From positions 1 through 6,624 of the forward strand of contig JAAZAC010000228.1 of the NCBI GenBank assembly GCA_012514545.1: a DNA stretch of 6,624 nucleotides, in the 5' to 3' direction. The DNA is from Actinomycetales bacterium (GTDB lineage Bacteria; Actinomycetota; Actinomycetes; Actinomycetales; Cellulomonadaceae). The position numbers were made by a program, and so were the translations under genes. Below, one piece after another: positions 1-6,511 of the stretch. The notes beneath the pieces were generated by a model. The model was not told the origin of the DNA and did not search any database. It was given only the letters and a program-made list of their open reading frames with translations. Each line of letters begins with the position of its first letter. Position 1 is the first letter of the stretch.

Positions 1-69
1 CGGGTGGTCGTCCCACGACCGCCTCGGCGCCTGCCCGGCGTCGCCGCCCCGACCGCGAGGACCGCGTGA
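1..69 (+). other. Sequence upstream of ftsE: hairpin, or tail of a preceding gene
   Basis: Two readings are possible. First, positions 3-11 pair with 15-23 (GGTGGTCGT-type arm, CCC loop, ACGACCGCC arm; nine pairs including one G-T wobble). This is a compact hairpin, but no T-run follows, so it is at best an atypical terminator of an upstream gene. Second, frame 1 is open from the window edge to a TGA at 67-69. That would overlap the ftsE GTG at 66 in a GTGA junction, the same kind seen at smpB/DUF2207. The 22 residues encoded are rich in Arg, Pro and Ala and match nothing I recognise. No convincing promoter for ftsE is visible here. Confidence 0.25.
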
Positions 70-755
70 TCCGCTTCGAGGACGTCACCAAGGTCTACGC
101 GAGAGGCGCCCGACCGGCGCTGGACCGCGTGGACCTCGAGATCGAGCGCGGGGAGTTCGTCTTCCTCGTCGGCGCCTCCGGCTCCGGCAAGTCGACCTTC
201 CTGCGCCTCGTGCTGCGCGAGGAGCGCCCGACGGCGGGCCGCATCTTCGTCGCCGGCCGGGACCTGTCGACCCTGTCGACCTGGAAGGTGCCGCACCTGC
301 GCCGCCAGATCGGCACGGTGTTCCAGGACTTCCGGCTGCTGCCGACGAAGACGGTCTTCGAGAACGTCGCGTTCGCGCTGCAGGTGATCGGCAAGCCGCG
401 GCACCACATCCTCACGACGGTCCCCGACACCCTCGAGCTCGTCGGGCTGGGCGGCAAGGAGAAGCGCCTCCCCCACGAGCTGTCGGGCGGCGAGCAGCAG
501 CGCGTCGCCATCGCGCGCGCGTTCGTCAACCGGCCTGCGATCCTGCTGGCCGACGAGCCCACGGGGAACCTCGACCCCACGACGTCGGTCGGCATCATGC
601 GCCTGCTCGACCGCATCAACCGCACCGGCACCACCGTCGTCATGGCGACCCACGACGACGAGATCGTCGACCAGATGCGCAAGCGCGTCGTCGAGCTCGA
701 CGCCGGGCAGCTCGTGCGCGACCAGTCCCGCGGCGTCTACGGGTCGGACCGGTGA
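66..755 (+). CDS. ftsE: Cell division ATP-binding protein FtsE
   Basis: Cytoplasmic ATPase of the FtsEX complex. It belongs to the ABC superfamily but does not transport a substrate: it powers conformational change in FtsX, which controls peptidoglycan hydrolases at the division septum. The 229-residue protein has the usual FtsE length and a complete nucleotide-binding domain: Walker A GASGSGKST (36-44), Q-loop VFQDF (Q87), signature LSGGEQQR (139-146), Walker B ILLADEP (159-165) with catalytic E164, D-loop NLD (168-170) and switch H196. The RLLPTKTVFENVAFAL stretch (90-105) is typical of FtsE. The start is GTG at 66, with GAGGA at 57-61, a rather short spacing of four bases. The frame stays open further upstream but offers no other start before the window edge. 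The stop lies four bases before the ftsX ATG, so the two are almost certainly co-translated. Identification is firm. Confidence 0.96.
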   Translation: MIRFEDVTKVYARGARPALDRVDLEIERGEFVFLVGASGSGKSTFLRLVLREERPTAGRIFVAGRDLSTLSTWKVPHLRRQIGTVFQDFRLLPTKTVFENVAFALQVIGKPRHHILTTVPDTLELVGLGGKEKRLPHELSGGEQQRVAIARAFVNRPAILLADEPTGNLDPTTSVGIMRLLDRINRTGTTVVMATHDDEIVDQMRKRVVELDAGQLVRDQSRGVYGSDR

Positions 756-759
756 TCGC

Positions 760-1674
760 ATGAGACTGCAGTTCATCCTCGCGGAGATCGGGCACGGCCT
801 GCGCCGCAACCTGTCCATGACCGTCTCGGTCGTCCTCGTCACGTTCGTGTCGCTGACGTTCGTCGGCGCCGCCGGGCTGCTCCAGCTGCAGATCGACGAG
901 ATGAAGGACGACTGGTACGACCGCGTCGAGGTCTCCATCTACCTGTGCCCCACCGACTCGGACGTGCCGAGCTGCGCCGGCGGCGAGGCGACGGAGGAGC
1001 AGATCGCGGCGATCCGCGCCGAGCTCGAGGGCGAGGCGCTGGCCCCCTACGTCGAGCGCGTGTACTTCGAGACCAAGGAAGAGGCGTTCGCCGGCTTCCA
1101 GGAGCGGTACGGCGACGACCCCACGTTCGCGAGCGTGACCGTGGACCAGATGCAGGCGTCGTTCCGCGTGGCGCTCGTCGACCCGGAGCAGTACGCCGTC
1201 GTGTCGGAGATGTTCGAGGGCCGCGCCGGCGTGGAGGACGTCCGTGACGACCGCGAGCTGCTCGAGCCGCTCATCCTCCTGCTCAACCGCAGCAGCCTGC
1301 TCGCCGCCGGGCTGGCCGCCGTCATGCTGCTCGCCGCCGTCCTGCTCATCACGACGACGATCCGGCTGTCCGCGATGAGCCGCCGCCGGGAGACCGGGAT
1401 CATGCGGCTCGTCGGCGCCTCGAACCTGTTCATCCAGCTCCCGTTCATGCTCGAGGGGGCGATCGCCGCGACCATCGGCGCCGCCCTGTCCGTCACCGGG
1501 CTGTGGTTCGCCGTCACCTACCTCGTCGAGGACTGGCTCGCGAGCTCGCTCCGGTTCGTCAACTTCATCGACGCCGACGCCGTGTGGCTGGTCGCGCCGG
1601 TGCTCGTCGCCGTGGCCATCGGGCTGGCGGCGATCTCAAGCGTGGTCACCCTGAGCCGATACACGAAGGTGTGA
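760..1674 (+). CDS. ftsX: Cell division protein FtsX
   Basis: Integral membrane partner of FtsE. Its extracellular loop binds and activates a peptidoglycan hydrolase. The 304 residues show the FtsX layout: a short cytoplasmic N-terminus with a basic patch (GLRRN), TM1 about 21-43, a large outer loop about 44-173, TM2 about 178-200, TM3 about 226-254 and TM4 about 274-296. The cytoplasmic stretch SRRRETGIMRLVGASN (about 207-222) after TM2 is the conserved FtsX/MacB-type coupling segment that contacts the ATPase. The outer loop contains C63 and C72, nine residues apart, which could form a disulfide outside the cell; I recall similar pairs in other actinobacterial FtsX proteins. The ATG follows the ftsE stop by four bases and has only a weak ribosome binding site, so translation probably depends on coupling. 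The TGA at 1672-1674 lies five bases before the next ATG. Confidence 0.96.
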   Translation: MRLQFILAEIGHGLRRNLSMTVSVVLVTFVSLTFVGAAGLLQLQIDEMKDDWYDRVEVSIYLCPTDSDVPSCAGGEATEEQIAAIRAELEGEALAPYVERVYFETKEEAFAGFQERYGDDPTFASVTVDQMQASFRVALVDPEQYAVVSEMFEGRAGVEDVRDDRELLEPLILLLNRSSLLAAGLAAVMLLAAVLLITTTIRLSAMSRRRETGIMRLVGASNLFIQLPFMLEGAIAATIGAALSVTGLWFAVTYLVEDWLASSLRFVNFIDADAVWLVAPVLVAVAIGLAAISSVVTLSRYTKV

Positions 1675-1679
1675 GGACG

Positions 1680-2990
1680 ATGGCTTCACGGACGGCTCGC
1701 GCCCGCGGACCGCTCGCCGCGTTCCTCGCGGCGGTGCTGACGCTCGGGCTGGTGGTCGTGGCGGCCACGAGCGCGAGCGCCGACGTCTGGGACGACCGCC
1801 GCGCGGCCGCCGAGGCGCGCGCGAAGGCCGCCGCCTCCGCGGCGGAGCGCATCGAGCACGAGCTCGAGGGCACCAAGACCGCCATCGTCCAGGCCGCCGT
1901 CGAGCTCGAGGGCATCAACGCCGCGATCACCGTGGCCACCCAGCAGCTGCAGGCCGCGGAGGCCGAGCTCGCCCGGCTGCAGCGCGCGCTCGACATCGTC
2001 ACCCAGCGGCTCACGGCCGCGGAGGCCCTCGAGCGGCAGATCACCGAGGAGATCGAGGCCGACACGCAGCGGGCGGAGGAGATCCGCACCGCGATCGGGC
2101 GGCTGGCCCGCGAGGCCTACCGCGGCGACGTCGCGACCTCGACGCTCGCCGCCGTCCTCGACGCGCAGTCCACCGAGGAGTTCGTCCAGAAGTCCCAGCT
2201 CGCCGAGACCGCGATGCGCACGCAGACGCAGGCGCTGCGCGAGCTCGAGCAGATCAACGCGGCGAACCGCAACCGGCAGGTGCGCCAGGCCGCCGTCCGC
2301 GAGGAGATCGCCGAGCTCAAGGCGGAGGCCGAGCAGCGCGTCGCCGAGCAGGAGGTCGTGCGCCAGGCCGCCGCCGAGCGCCGCGCCGAGCTCGACGCCC
2401 TCCGCGTGGAGGCCGAGGAGAAGAAGCGGTACCTCGAGTCGGAGCGCGCCAGCCTCGAGGCCCAGCTCGCCGAGGCGGACCGCCAGGCCCGGATCCTCGC
2501 CGCCGAGCTCGCCGAGGTCATCCGGCAGCAGGAGGAGGCGCGCCGCAAGGCCGGCCAGAACCCCGTCGGCTCGACGGCCGACCAGCCGTTCATCAACCCG
2601 ACGTCGATCAACCCCATCTACAAGACGTCGGACTACGGGATGCGGCTGCACCCGATCCTCGGCTACTACCGGCTGCACGCGGGCACCGACCTGCGCACCT
2701 ACTGCAACACGAAGATCTACGCGGGCGCCTCCGGCACCGTGCAGTGGGCCAGGTACCGGGCCGGCTACGGCAACCAGGTGATGATCAACCACGGCTACTG
2801 GAAGGGGAAGTCGCTCATGTCGAGCTACAACCACCTGTCCAGCTTCGCCGTGTCGGCCGGCCAGAAGGTCTCGCAGGGGCAGCTCATCGGCTACTCGGGC
2901 AACACGGGCACCTCCGCCGGCTGCCACCTGCACTTCGAGGTGTACGTCAACGGCAGCACCGTCAACCCCTGGCCGCTCATCGCCAAGTAG
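1680..2990 (+). CDS. Secreted coiled-coil M23 (LytM) peptidoglycan endopeptidase, likely FtsEX effector
   Basis: The 436-residue protein has three parts. The signal peptide has a basic start, a hydrophobic core at about 12-29 and probable cleavage after A34 (SASA then DV). A long Ala/Glu/Arg-rich coiled coil spans about 40-289, broken at about 144-171 by a segment (TSTLAAVLDAQSTEEF) like those in PcsB/CwlO-type hydrolases. A C-terminal M23 domain spans about 309-436. The zinc-site motifs are intact: H333xxxD337 and H416xH418, with H385 in the YNHLSS segment. C342 and C415 may form a disulfide. M23 enzymes cut peptide cross-links of peptidoglycan. The position after ftsX and the coiled coil suggest control by FtsEX, as for EnvC and PcsB. 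Unlike EnvC, whose LytM site is degenerate, this domain looks active. ATG 1680 is chosen because GAGG lies at 1673-1676. GTG 1671, three codons upstream, would give a GTGA overlap with ftsX and is a real alternative. Confidence 0.92.
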   Translation: MASRTARARGPLAAFLAAVLTLGLVVVAATSASADVWDDRRAAAEARAKAAASAAERIEHELEGTKTAIVQAAVELEGINAAITVATQQLQAAEAELARLQRALDIVTQRLTAAEALERQITEEIEADTQRAEEIRTAIGRLAREAYRGDVATSTLAAVLDAQSTEEFVQKSQLAETAMRTQTQALRELEQINAANRNRQVRQAAVREEIAELKAEAEQRVAEQEVVRQAAAERRAELDALRVEAEEKKRYLESERASLEAQLAEADRQARILAAELAEVIRQQEEARRKAGQNPVGSTADQPFINPTSINPIYKTSDYGMRLHPILGYYRLHAGTDLRTYCNTKIYAGASGTVQWARYRAGYGNQVMINHGYWKGKSLMSSYNHLSSFAVSAGQKVSQGQLIGYSGNTGTSAGCHLHFEVYVNGSTVNPWPLIAK

Positions 2991-3000
2991 CCTTCGGCCC

Positions 3001-3471
3001 ATGGCCAGGGACAAGGGGCGCCGGCTCGTCGCGTCCAACCGCAAGGCGCGGCACGACTACCACATCGAGGACACCTTCGAGGCCGGCATCGTGCTGACCG
3101 GCACGGAGGTGAAGACGCTGCGCATGGGGCGCGCGTCGCTCGTCGACGGGTTCGTGTCGGTCAGCGGCGGCGAGGCCTGGCTCGAGGGCGTGCACATCCC
3201 CGAGTACACCGAGGGCACGTGGACGAACCACGCCCCGCGCCGCAAGCGCAAGCTGCTCCTGCACGCCCGCGAGATCGAGGAGCTGGGCCGCGAGGTGCAG
3301 GCGAAGGGCCGCACGATCGTCCCGCTCGCCCTGTACTTCGTGGACGGCCGCGCGAAGGTGGAGATCGCCCTCGCGCGCGGCAAGAAGGAGTACGACAAGC
3401 GGCACGCGCTCCGCGAGCGCCAGGATAACCTCGAGGCGCAGGCCGCGATGAGCCTGCGCCGCCACGAGTGA
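3001..3471 (+). CDS. smpB: SsrA-binding protein SmpB
   Basis: Small basic protein that binds the tRNA-like domain of tmRNA and brings it to stalled ribosomes, allowing tagging of the unfinished protein and release of the ribosome. The 156 residues match the usual SmpB length and cover the whole family: N13/R14 and the HDYHIED region (18-24), AGIVLTGTEVKTLR (28-41), PRRKRKLLLH (79-88), VPLALYFVDGRAKVE (107-121) and GKKEYDKR (127-134). The basic C-terminal tail ends in SLRRHE. This tail enters the empty mRNA channel in known structures. The ATG lies ten bases after the hydrolase stop, and no Shine-Dalgarno sequence is visible in that gap, so re-initiation after the upstream gene is likely. The stop overlaps the next start (GTGA at 3468-3471). 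Its RNA partner, ssrA, begins about 3 kb downstream. Confidence 0.97.
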   Translation: MARDKGRRLVASNRKARHDYHIEDTFEAGIVLTGTEVKTLRMGRASLVDGFVSVSGGEAWLEGVHIPEYTEGTWTNHAPRRKRKLLLHAREIEELGREVQAKGRTIVPLALYFVDGRAKVEIALARGKKEYDKRHALRERQDNLEAQAAMSLRRHE

Positions 3472-5327
3472 GCGCCGGCAGGGCGCGCGCGGCTCGCGGG
3501 GCCGCCGCGGCCCGCGGGGGTGCTGCGCTCGCCCTCGCCGCGCTCGGCCTCGGCCTGGCCGCCGCGCCGGCGGCCGCGAGCGACGCCGAGGACGCCATCA
3601 CCCGCTACGCGATGACGATCACCGTGGACGACGACGGCGTGGCGCACGTCGTCCTCGACCTCACCGTGGACTTCGGCTACGTCCCGAACCACGGCCCGTA
3701 CCTGACCTGGGTGGTCAAGGAGCGGTACGACGACGAGCTCGACCGGGTGTACCGGATCTCGCGCTTCCGCGCGAGCAGCCCGACCGCGCCGGACGACTGG
3801 CACACCGAGGAGGTGCTCGGCCACCACGTCGCCGCGACGGCGTTCCTCATCGGCGACGAGGACGTCACGATCACCGGCGAGCACGACTACCGGGTCGCGT
3901 TCGACGTCGAGGGCTGGGTGAACTCCGCCGGGTACCCGTTCCCCGCCGGCACCCTCGAGAACGACGAGCTGTACGTCGACGTCATCTCCGGCTGGGACAT
4001 CCCCGTGGAGGACGTGATGATCGCCGTCGTCGCGCCCGCCCGCGCCACGGCGGTGGCCTGCGAGCACGACGCGTGCACCGCCACGGAGGGCGGGGTCGCC
4101 ACGTTCCGGGCCGACCGCGTCGAGCCGCGCGACCGGCTGACGATCGCGGCCGCGTACCCGGCTGGCACGTTCGGCGGCGCCGAGCCGGTGCTGCAGGAGC
4201 GGTGGGCGTTCTCCCGCGCGTTCGCCCTCACCCCGGCGACGGGGGCGGCGGCGGCGGGGGTCGCCGTCGGCGGCGGCCTGCTGCTCGCCCGGCGGTTCCG
4301 GCGCACCGGCCGGGACGAGCAGTACGCGGACCTCACGCCCGGGCTGACGCCGGCGCCCGGCCAGGAGGCGTCGGTCACCGCCCGGCGGGCCGCGCCGATC
4401 GCGGTGCGGTTCGAGCCGCCGGCGGGGTTCCGGCCCGGGCAGATCGGCACCCTCGTCGACGAGCACGCCGACCCGCACGACGTCACGGCCACCCTCATCG
4501 ACCTGGCGGTGCGGGGGTACCTGACCATCGTCGAGCTGCCGCCGCCGGGCATGCGCGGCGCGCCGGACTGGCGCCTCGACCGCACGACCAGGCCCGACGG
4601 CGACCTGCTCCCCTTCGAGCGGATGCTGCTCGCGCAGCTCTTCGCGGGCCGGCCGTCCGTGACCCTGTCCGAGCTGCGGACCACGTTCGCCCAGGCGATG
4701 TCGATGATCCAGGCCGCGCTCTACGAGGACGTCACCGAGCGGGGCTGGTTCCGCGGCGACCCGCGCCGGGCCCGCGCGCGGTGGGCGCTCGGCGCGACGG
4801 CGTTCCTCCTCGTGGCGATCGCCGTCACCGTCGTCGTCGCGGCCCGCACCCACTGGGGTCTGGCCGCGGCCCCGCTGGTGCCGCTCGCCGTCGTCGCCCT
4901 CGGGATGACGCGGGCAGCGCCCGCGCGCACGGCGGCCGGCTCGGCGGTGCTCGCGCAGGCGCAGGGATTCCGCCTGTACCTCGCGACGGCGGAGGCCGAG
5001 CAGCTCCGGTTCGAGGAGGGCGAGGACCTGTTCAGCCGGTACCTGCCCTACGCGGTGGCGTTCGGGCTCACCGAGCGGTGGGCCTCGCTCTTCGCGCGGC
5101 TCGCGCAGCAGGGCCGAGCGCTGCCCGAGCCGACGTGGCTCGTCGGCCCGTACACCGGGCACTACCCGTTCTGGGCGACCGCGACGACGCTCGGCAGCAA
5201 CCTGTCCGCGTTCACGGCCGCCGCGACGTCGGCGCTCTCCGCGCCGGCCCCGGGGACGTCCGGGGGGTCCGGGTTCTCCGGCGGGGGCGGCGGCGGCGTC
5301 GGCGGGGGCGGCGGCGGCACGTGGTGA
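3468..5327 (+). CDS. DUF2207 family membrane protein with Gly-rich C-terminus
   Basis: Function unknown. The 619 residues resemble DUF2207 predicted membrane proteins. A signal peptide (core about 19-33, likely cleavage after A37) leads to an extracellular beta-rich domain at about 38-250. C198 and C203 form a close cysteine pair there. TM1 lies at about 255-274. A cytoplasmic part follows, with the family-typical segment DVTATLIDLAVRGYL (338-352). A TM hairpin occupies about 439-459 and 464-480. Next comes a second soluble part with GFRLYLATAEAEQL (500-513) and LFSRYLPYAVAFGLTERW (521-538). The tail (about 599-619) is almost pure Gly and ends in Trp, a feature I recall in many DUF2207 proteins. 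The GTG start at 3468 overlaps the smpB stop by four bases with no clear ribosome binding site, pointing to coupled translation. The first in-frame ATG (3612) lies beyond the signal peptide, so it cannot be the start if the protein is exported. Confidence 0.87.
   Translation: MSAGRARAARGAAAARGGAALALAALGLGLAAAPAAASDAEDAITRYAMTITVDDDGVAHVVLDLTVDFGYVPNHGPYLTWVVKERYDDELDRVYRISRFRASSPTAPDDWHTEEVLGHHVAATAFLIGDEDVTITGEHDYRVAFDVEGWVNSAGYPFPAGTLENDELYVDVISGWDIPVEDVMIAVVAPARATAVACEHDACTATEGGVATFRADRVEPRDRLTIAAAYPAGTFGGAEPVLQERWAFSRAFALTPATGAAAAGVAVGGGLLLARRFRRTGRDEQYADLTPGLTPAPGQEASVTARRAAPIAVRFEPPAGFRPGQIGTLVDEHADPHDVTATLIDLAVRGYLTIVELPPPGMRGAPDWRLDRTTRPDGDLLPFERMLLAQLFAGRPSVTLSELRTTFAQAMSMIQAALYEDVTERGWFRGDPRRARARWALGATAFLLVAIAVTVVVAARTHWGLAAAPLVPLAVVALGMTRAAPARTAAGSAVLAQAQGFRLYLATAEAEQLRFEEGEDLFSRYLPYAVAFGLTERWASLFARLAQQGRALPEPTWLVGPYTGHYPFWATATTLGSNLSAFTAAATSALSAPAPGTSGGSGFSGGGGGGVGGGGGGTW
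5280..5318 (+). repeat. 21-bp tandem repeat coding the poly-Gly tail
   Basis: Two exact 18-base copies of a GGC/GGG block lie at 5280-5297 and 5301-5318, separated by GTC. The period is 21 bases, or seven codons. Each copy encodes six glycines (residues 605-610 and 612-617) of the DUF2207 protein tail. Its length may vary between strains by slippage, and it is a likely place for sequencing error. Confidence 0.8.
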
Positions 5328-5360
5328 GCCCGCGGCGCCCCGGCGGGTGACGTCTGCGTA

Positions 5361-5400
5361 GGCCCCTCATAGGACCCCCCGAATCGGACGATGAAGGGCC
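5361..5400. repeat. Imperfect inverted repeat in the spacer before the GGDEF gene
   Basis: GGCCCCTCAT (5361-5370) faces ATGAAGGGCC (5391-5400). Nine of ten positions are complementary, and the loop is 20 bases. No T-run follows, so it is not a classical terminator. The arms coincide with the two halves of the candidate promoter at 5366-5394, so it could be an operator, or the symmetry could be a by-product of the promoter. A weaker five-pair stem (5329-5333 with 5343-5347) just after the DUF2207 stop is the only other terminator-like element. Confidence 0.5.
5366..5394 (+). promoter_or_regulatory. Candidate FliA/WhiG-type promoter for the GGDEF gene
   Basis: CTCA at 5366-5369 is followed after 17 bases by GACGATGA at 5387-5394. 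The flagellar-type sigma -10 is GCCGATAA, matched here at six of eight positions. Motile actinobacteria are reported, as I recall for Actinoplanes FliA, to use a CTCA-type -35. Transcription would begin near 5400, leaving a leader of about 35 bases that holds the ribosome binding site. This is a visual match only. No housekeeping -10/-35 pair stands out in the 109-base spacer. Confidence 0.35.
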
Positions 5401-5421
5401 ATCGACACATCGCGCGCCGAG

Positions 5422-5432
5422 GGAGGTGAGGA
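5422..5432 (+). promoter_or_regulatory. Strong ribosome binding site for the GGDEF gene
   Basis: GGAGGTGAGGA contains two overlapping Shine-Dalgarno cores: GGAGG ten bases and GAGGA four bases before the GTG at 5437. It is the best ribosome binding site in the window. It supports that start and fits a gene translated independently, unlike the coupled genes upstream. Confidence 0.75.
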
Positions 5433-5436
5433 CGCC

Positions 5437-6360
5437 GTGCACCCGGCTGCCCTCGCGCGCCCGGAGGAGGCGCGCCTCCTCGGCCGGGCCTGCCTCGTCG
5501 CCGCGGCCGTCCTCGCCGTGACCGCCGCCGTGCCCATGAGCCCGACGTCGCCGCGCGCCCTCTCGGGGACCCTCGCCGTCGTCGCGCTGGGGATCGGGCT
5601 GGCCCTGCGTGCCTGGGCCGATCGCGTGCGCGTCTGGCACGTCCACACCGTCCTCGGGCTGGCGACGGCGTTCATCACGATCGGCCTCGCCGCGTCGACG
5701 ACCCCGCACGGCAGGCTCACGACGGCGGTCTCCTACGTCTGGGTGGCCATGTTCACCGCAGCGTTCCACGAGCGCACGACGACGCTGCACCACCTCGCGG
5801 GGATCGCCGCCGGGCTGGCGATCGGGCTGGCGTGCTCGGGCGGGCCGGCCGCCGCGCGCGTGTGGGCGTACCTCGTGGTGACGCTCCTGGCGGTGGCGCT
5901 CGTGCTCAACGGGCGGGTGCTGGCGCTGCGCGACGCGATGGCGACCGACCCGCTCACGGGCGCGCTCTCGCGGCGGGCGTTCCGGCAGGCCGCGGAGGTG
6001 GAGATGGCCCGGGCGCGCCGCACGGGCGCGACCCTCACGCTCATCGTTCTCGACCTCGACGGCTTCAAGAAGATCAACGACGCCCACGGGCACGCCGCAG
6101 GCGACGCGGTCCTGGCGGGCAGCGTCCGCGCGTGGCGGACCGCGCTGCGTGCCGGCGACCTGCTCGGCCGGTTCGGCGGCGACGAGTTCACCTTCCTCCT
6201 GCCCGAGACCCGGGCCGCCGGCGCCCGCGCCCTGCTCGCGCGCCTCGACTCCCAGCTGTGCCGGTGGTCGGCCGGCGTGGCGCAGTGGGACGGCGAGCAG
6301 TCGTTCGAGGAGTGGTTCTCGGCCGCCGACGCCGACCTCTACACCGCCAAGGGGCACTGA
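5437..6360 (+). CDS. Membrane-bound GGDEF diguanylate cyclase
   Basis: Predicted to make c-di-GMP from two GTP. The 307-residue protein begins with about six hydrophobic segments (about 16-36, 43-60, 70-86, 94-110, 119-134 and 141-158) that match no sensor domain I can name. The catalytic domain follows directly: D171PLTGALSRRAF, the metal-binding LDLDGFKKIND (205-215, D206/D208), HGHAAGD (217-223) and the signature GGDEF (247-251). RAGD (238-241), five residues before the signature, is a complete RxxD inhibitory site, so product feedback is expected. The C-terminal half is short: from the signature helix to CRWSAGVAQ (275-283) about 15 residues fewer than usual are present, and the protein ends soon after ADADLYTAKGH. 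The active-site residues are all there, so I expect activity. It is separated from DUF2207 by 109 bases and probably has its own promoter. Confidence 0.9.
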   Translation: MHPAALARPEEARLLGRACLVAAAVLAVTAAVPMSPTSPRALSGTLAVVALGIGLALRAWADRVRVWHVHTVLGLATAFITIGLAASTTPHGRLTTAVSYVWVAMFTAAFHERTTTLHHLAGIAAGLAIGLACSGGPAAARVWAYLVVTLLAVALVLNGRVLALRDAMATDPLTGALSRRAFRQAAEVEMARARRTGATLTLIVLDLDGFKKINDAHGHAAGDAVLAGSVRAWRTALRAGDLLGRFGGDEFTFLLPETRAAGARALLARLDSQLCRWSAGVAQWDGEQSFEEWFSAADADLYTAKGH

Positions 6361-6366
6361 GGGGGC

Positions 6367-6418
6367 GGCCGGCGTCGGGCGCGGCGAGGGCCGGCGTCGG
6401 GTGCAGGCCGGCGTCGGG
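6367..6418 (+). repeat. Three 13-bp direct repeats before ssrA
   Basis: GGCCGGCGTCGGG occurs exactly at 6367-6379, 6389-6401 and 6406-6418, with start-to-start distances of 22 and 17 bases. The repeats lie just after the GGDEF stop. Each contains the palindrome GCCGGC. No stem-loop with a T-run, and so no ordinary terminator, is visible. The role is unknown; they may be a protein-binding cluster or simply GC-rich duplication. Confidence 0.7.
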
Positions 6419-6455
6419 CACGGGAATCGGCTGGGGCCGCCCGGACGTTCTGACG

Positions 6456-6461
6456 TACGCT
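6456..6461 (+). promoter_or_regulatory. ssrA: Candidate -10 element of the ssrA promoter
   Basis: TACGCT fits the actinobacterial -10 pattern TAnnnT. It would start a precursor near 6468, about 44 bases before the mature tmRNA 5' end; tmRNA 5' ends are normally cut by RNase P, so such a leader is acceptable. The -35 region (about 6433-6438) is poor. GTGCC (6467-6471) and GGCAC (6487-6491) could pair within the leader. Confidence 0.35.
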
Positions 6462-6511
6462 GGATGGTGCCCCGCGGCGGGTGACCGGCACGGGGGCTTG
6501 ACAACTGCACA

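Noticed and set aside
1503..1679. N-terminal extension of the M23 protein to a GTG at 1503
   Set aside because: The frame is open, but it overlaps ftsX in another frame and would place 59 Arg-rich residues before a good signal peptide. ATG 1680 or GTG 1671 fit far better.
1686..3044. A 452-residue open frame on the minus strand opposite the M23 gene
   Set aside because: The translation is a low-complexity run of Leu, Gly, Arg and Asp. It mirrors the codon bias of the real gene and has no supporting start signal or domain.
3057..5162. A 701-residue open frame on the minus strand
   Set aside because: It lies opposite smpB and DUF2207, both clear genes. Its product is Arg/Gly/Pro/His-rich with no recognisable domain, as expected from the reverse strand of high-GC coding DNA.
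5329..5347. Stem-loop after the DUF2207 stop as a terminator
   Set aside because: There are only five perfect pairs around a nine-base loop, and no T-run follows. This is within chance for such GC-rich sequence.
6498..6503. A perfect TTGACA just upstream of ssrA
   Set aside because: It lies only eight bases before the tmRNA 5' end. The matching -10 position (about 6521) is CGGTTT inside the RNA, so it cannot serve as the -35 of this gene in the normal way.
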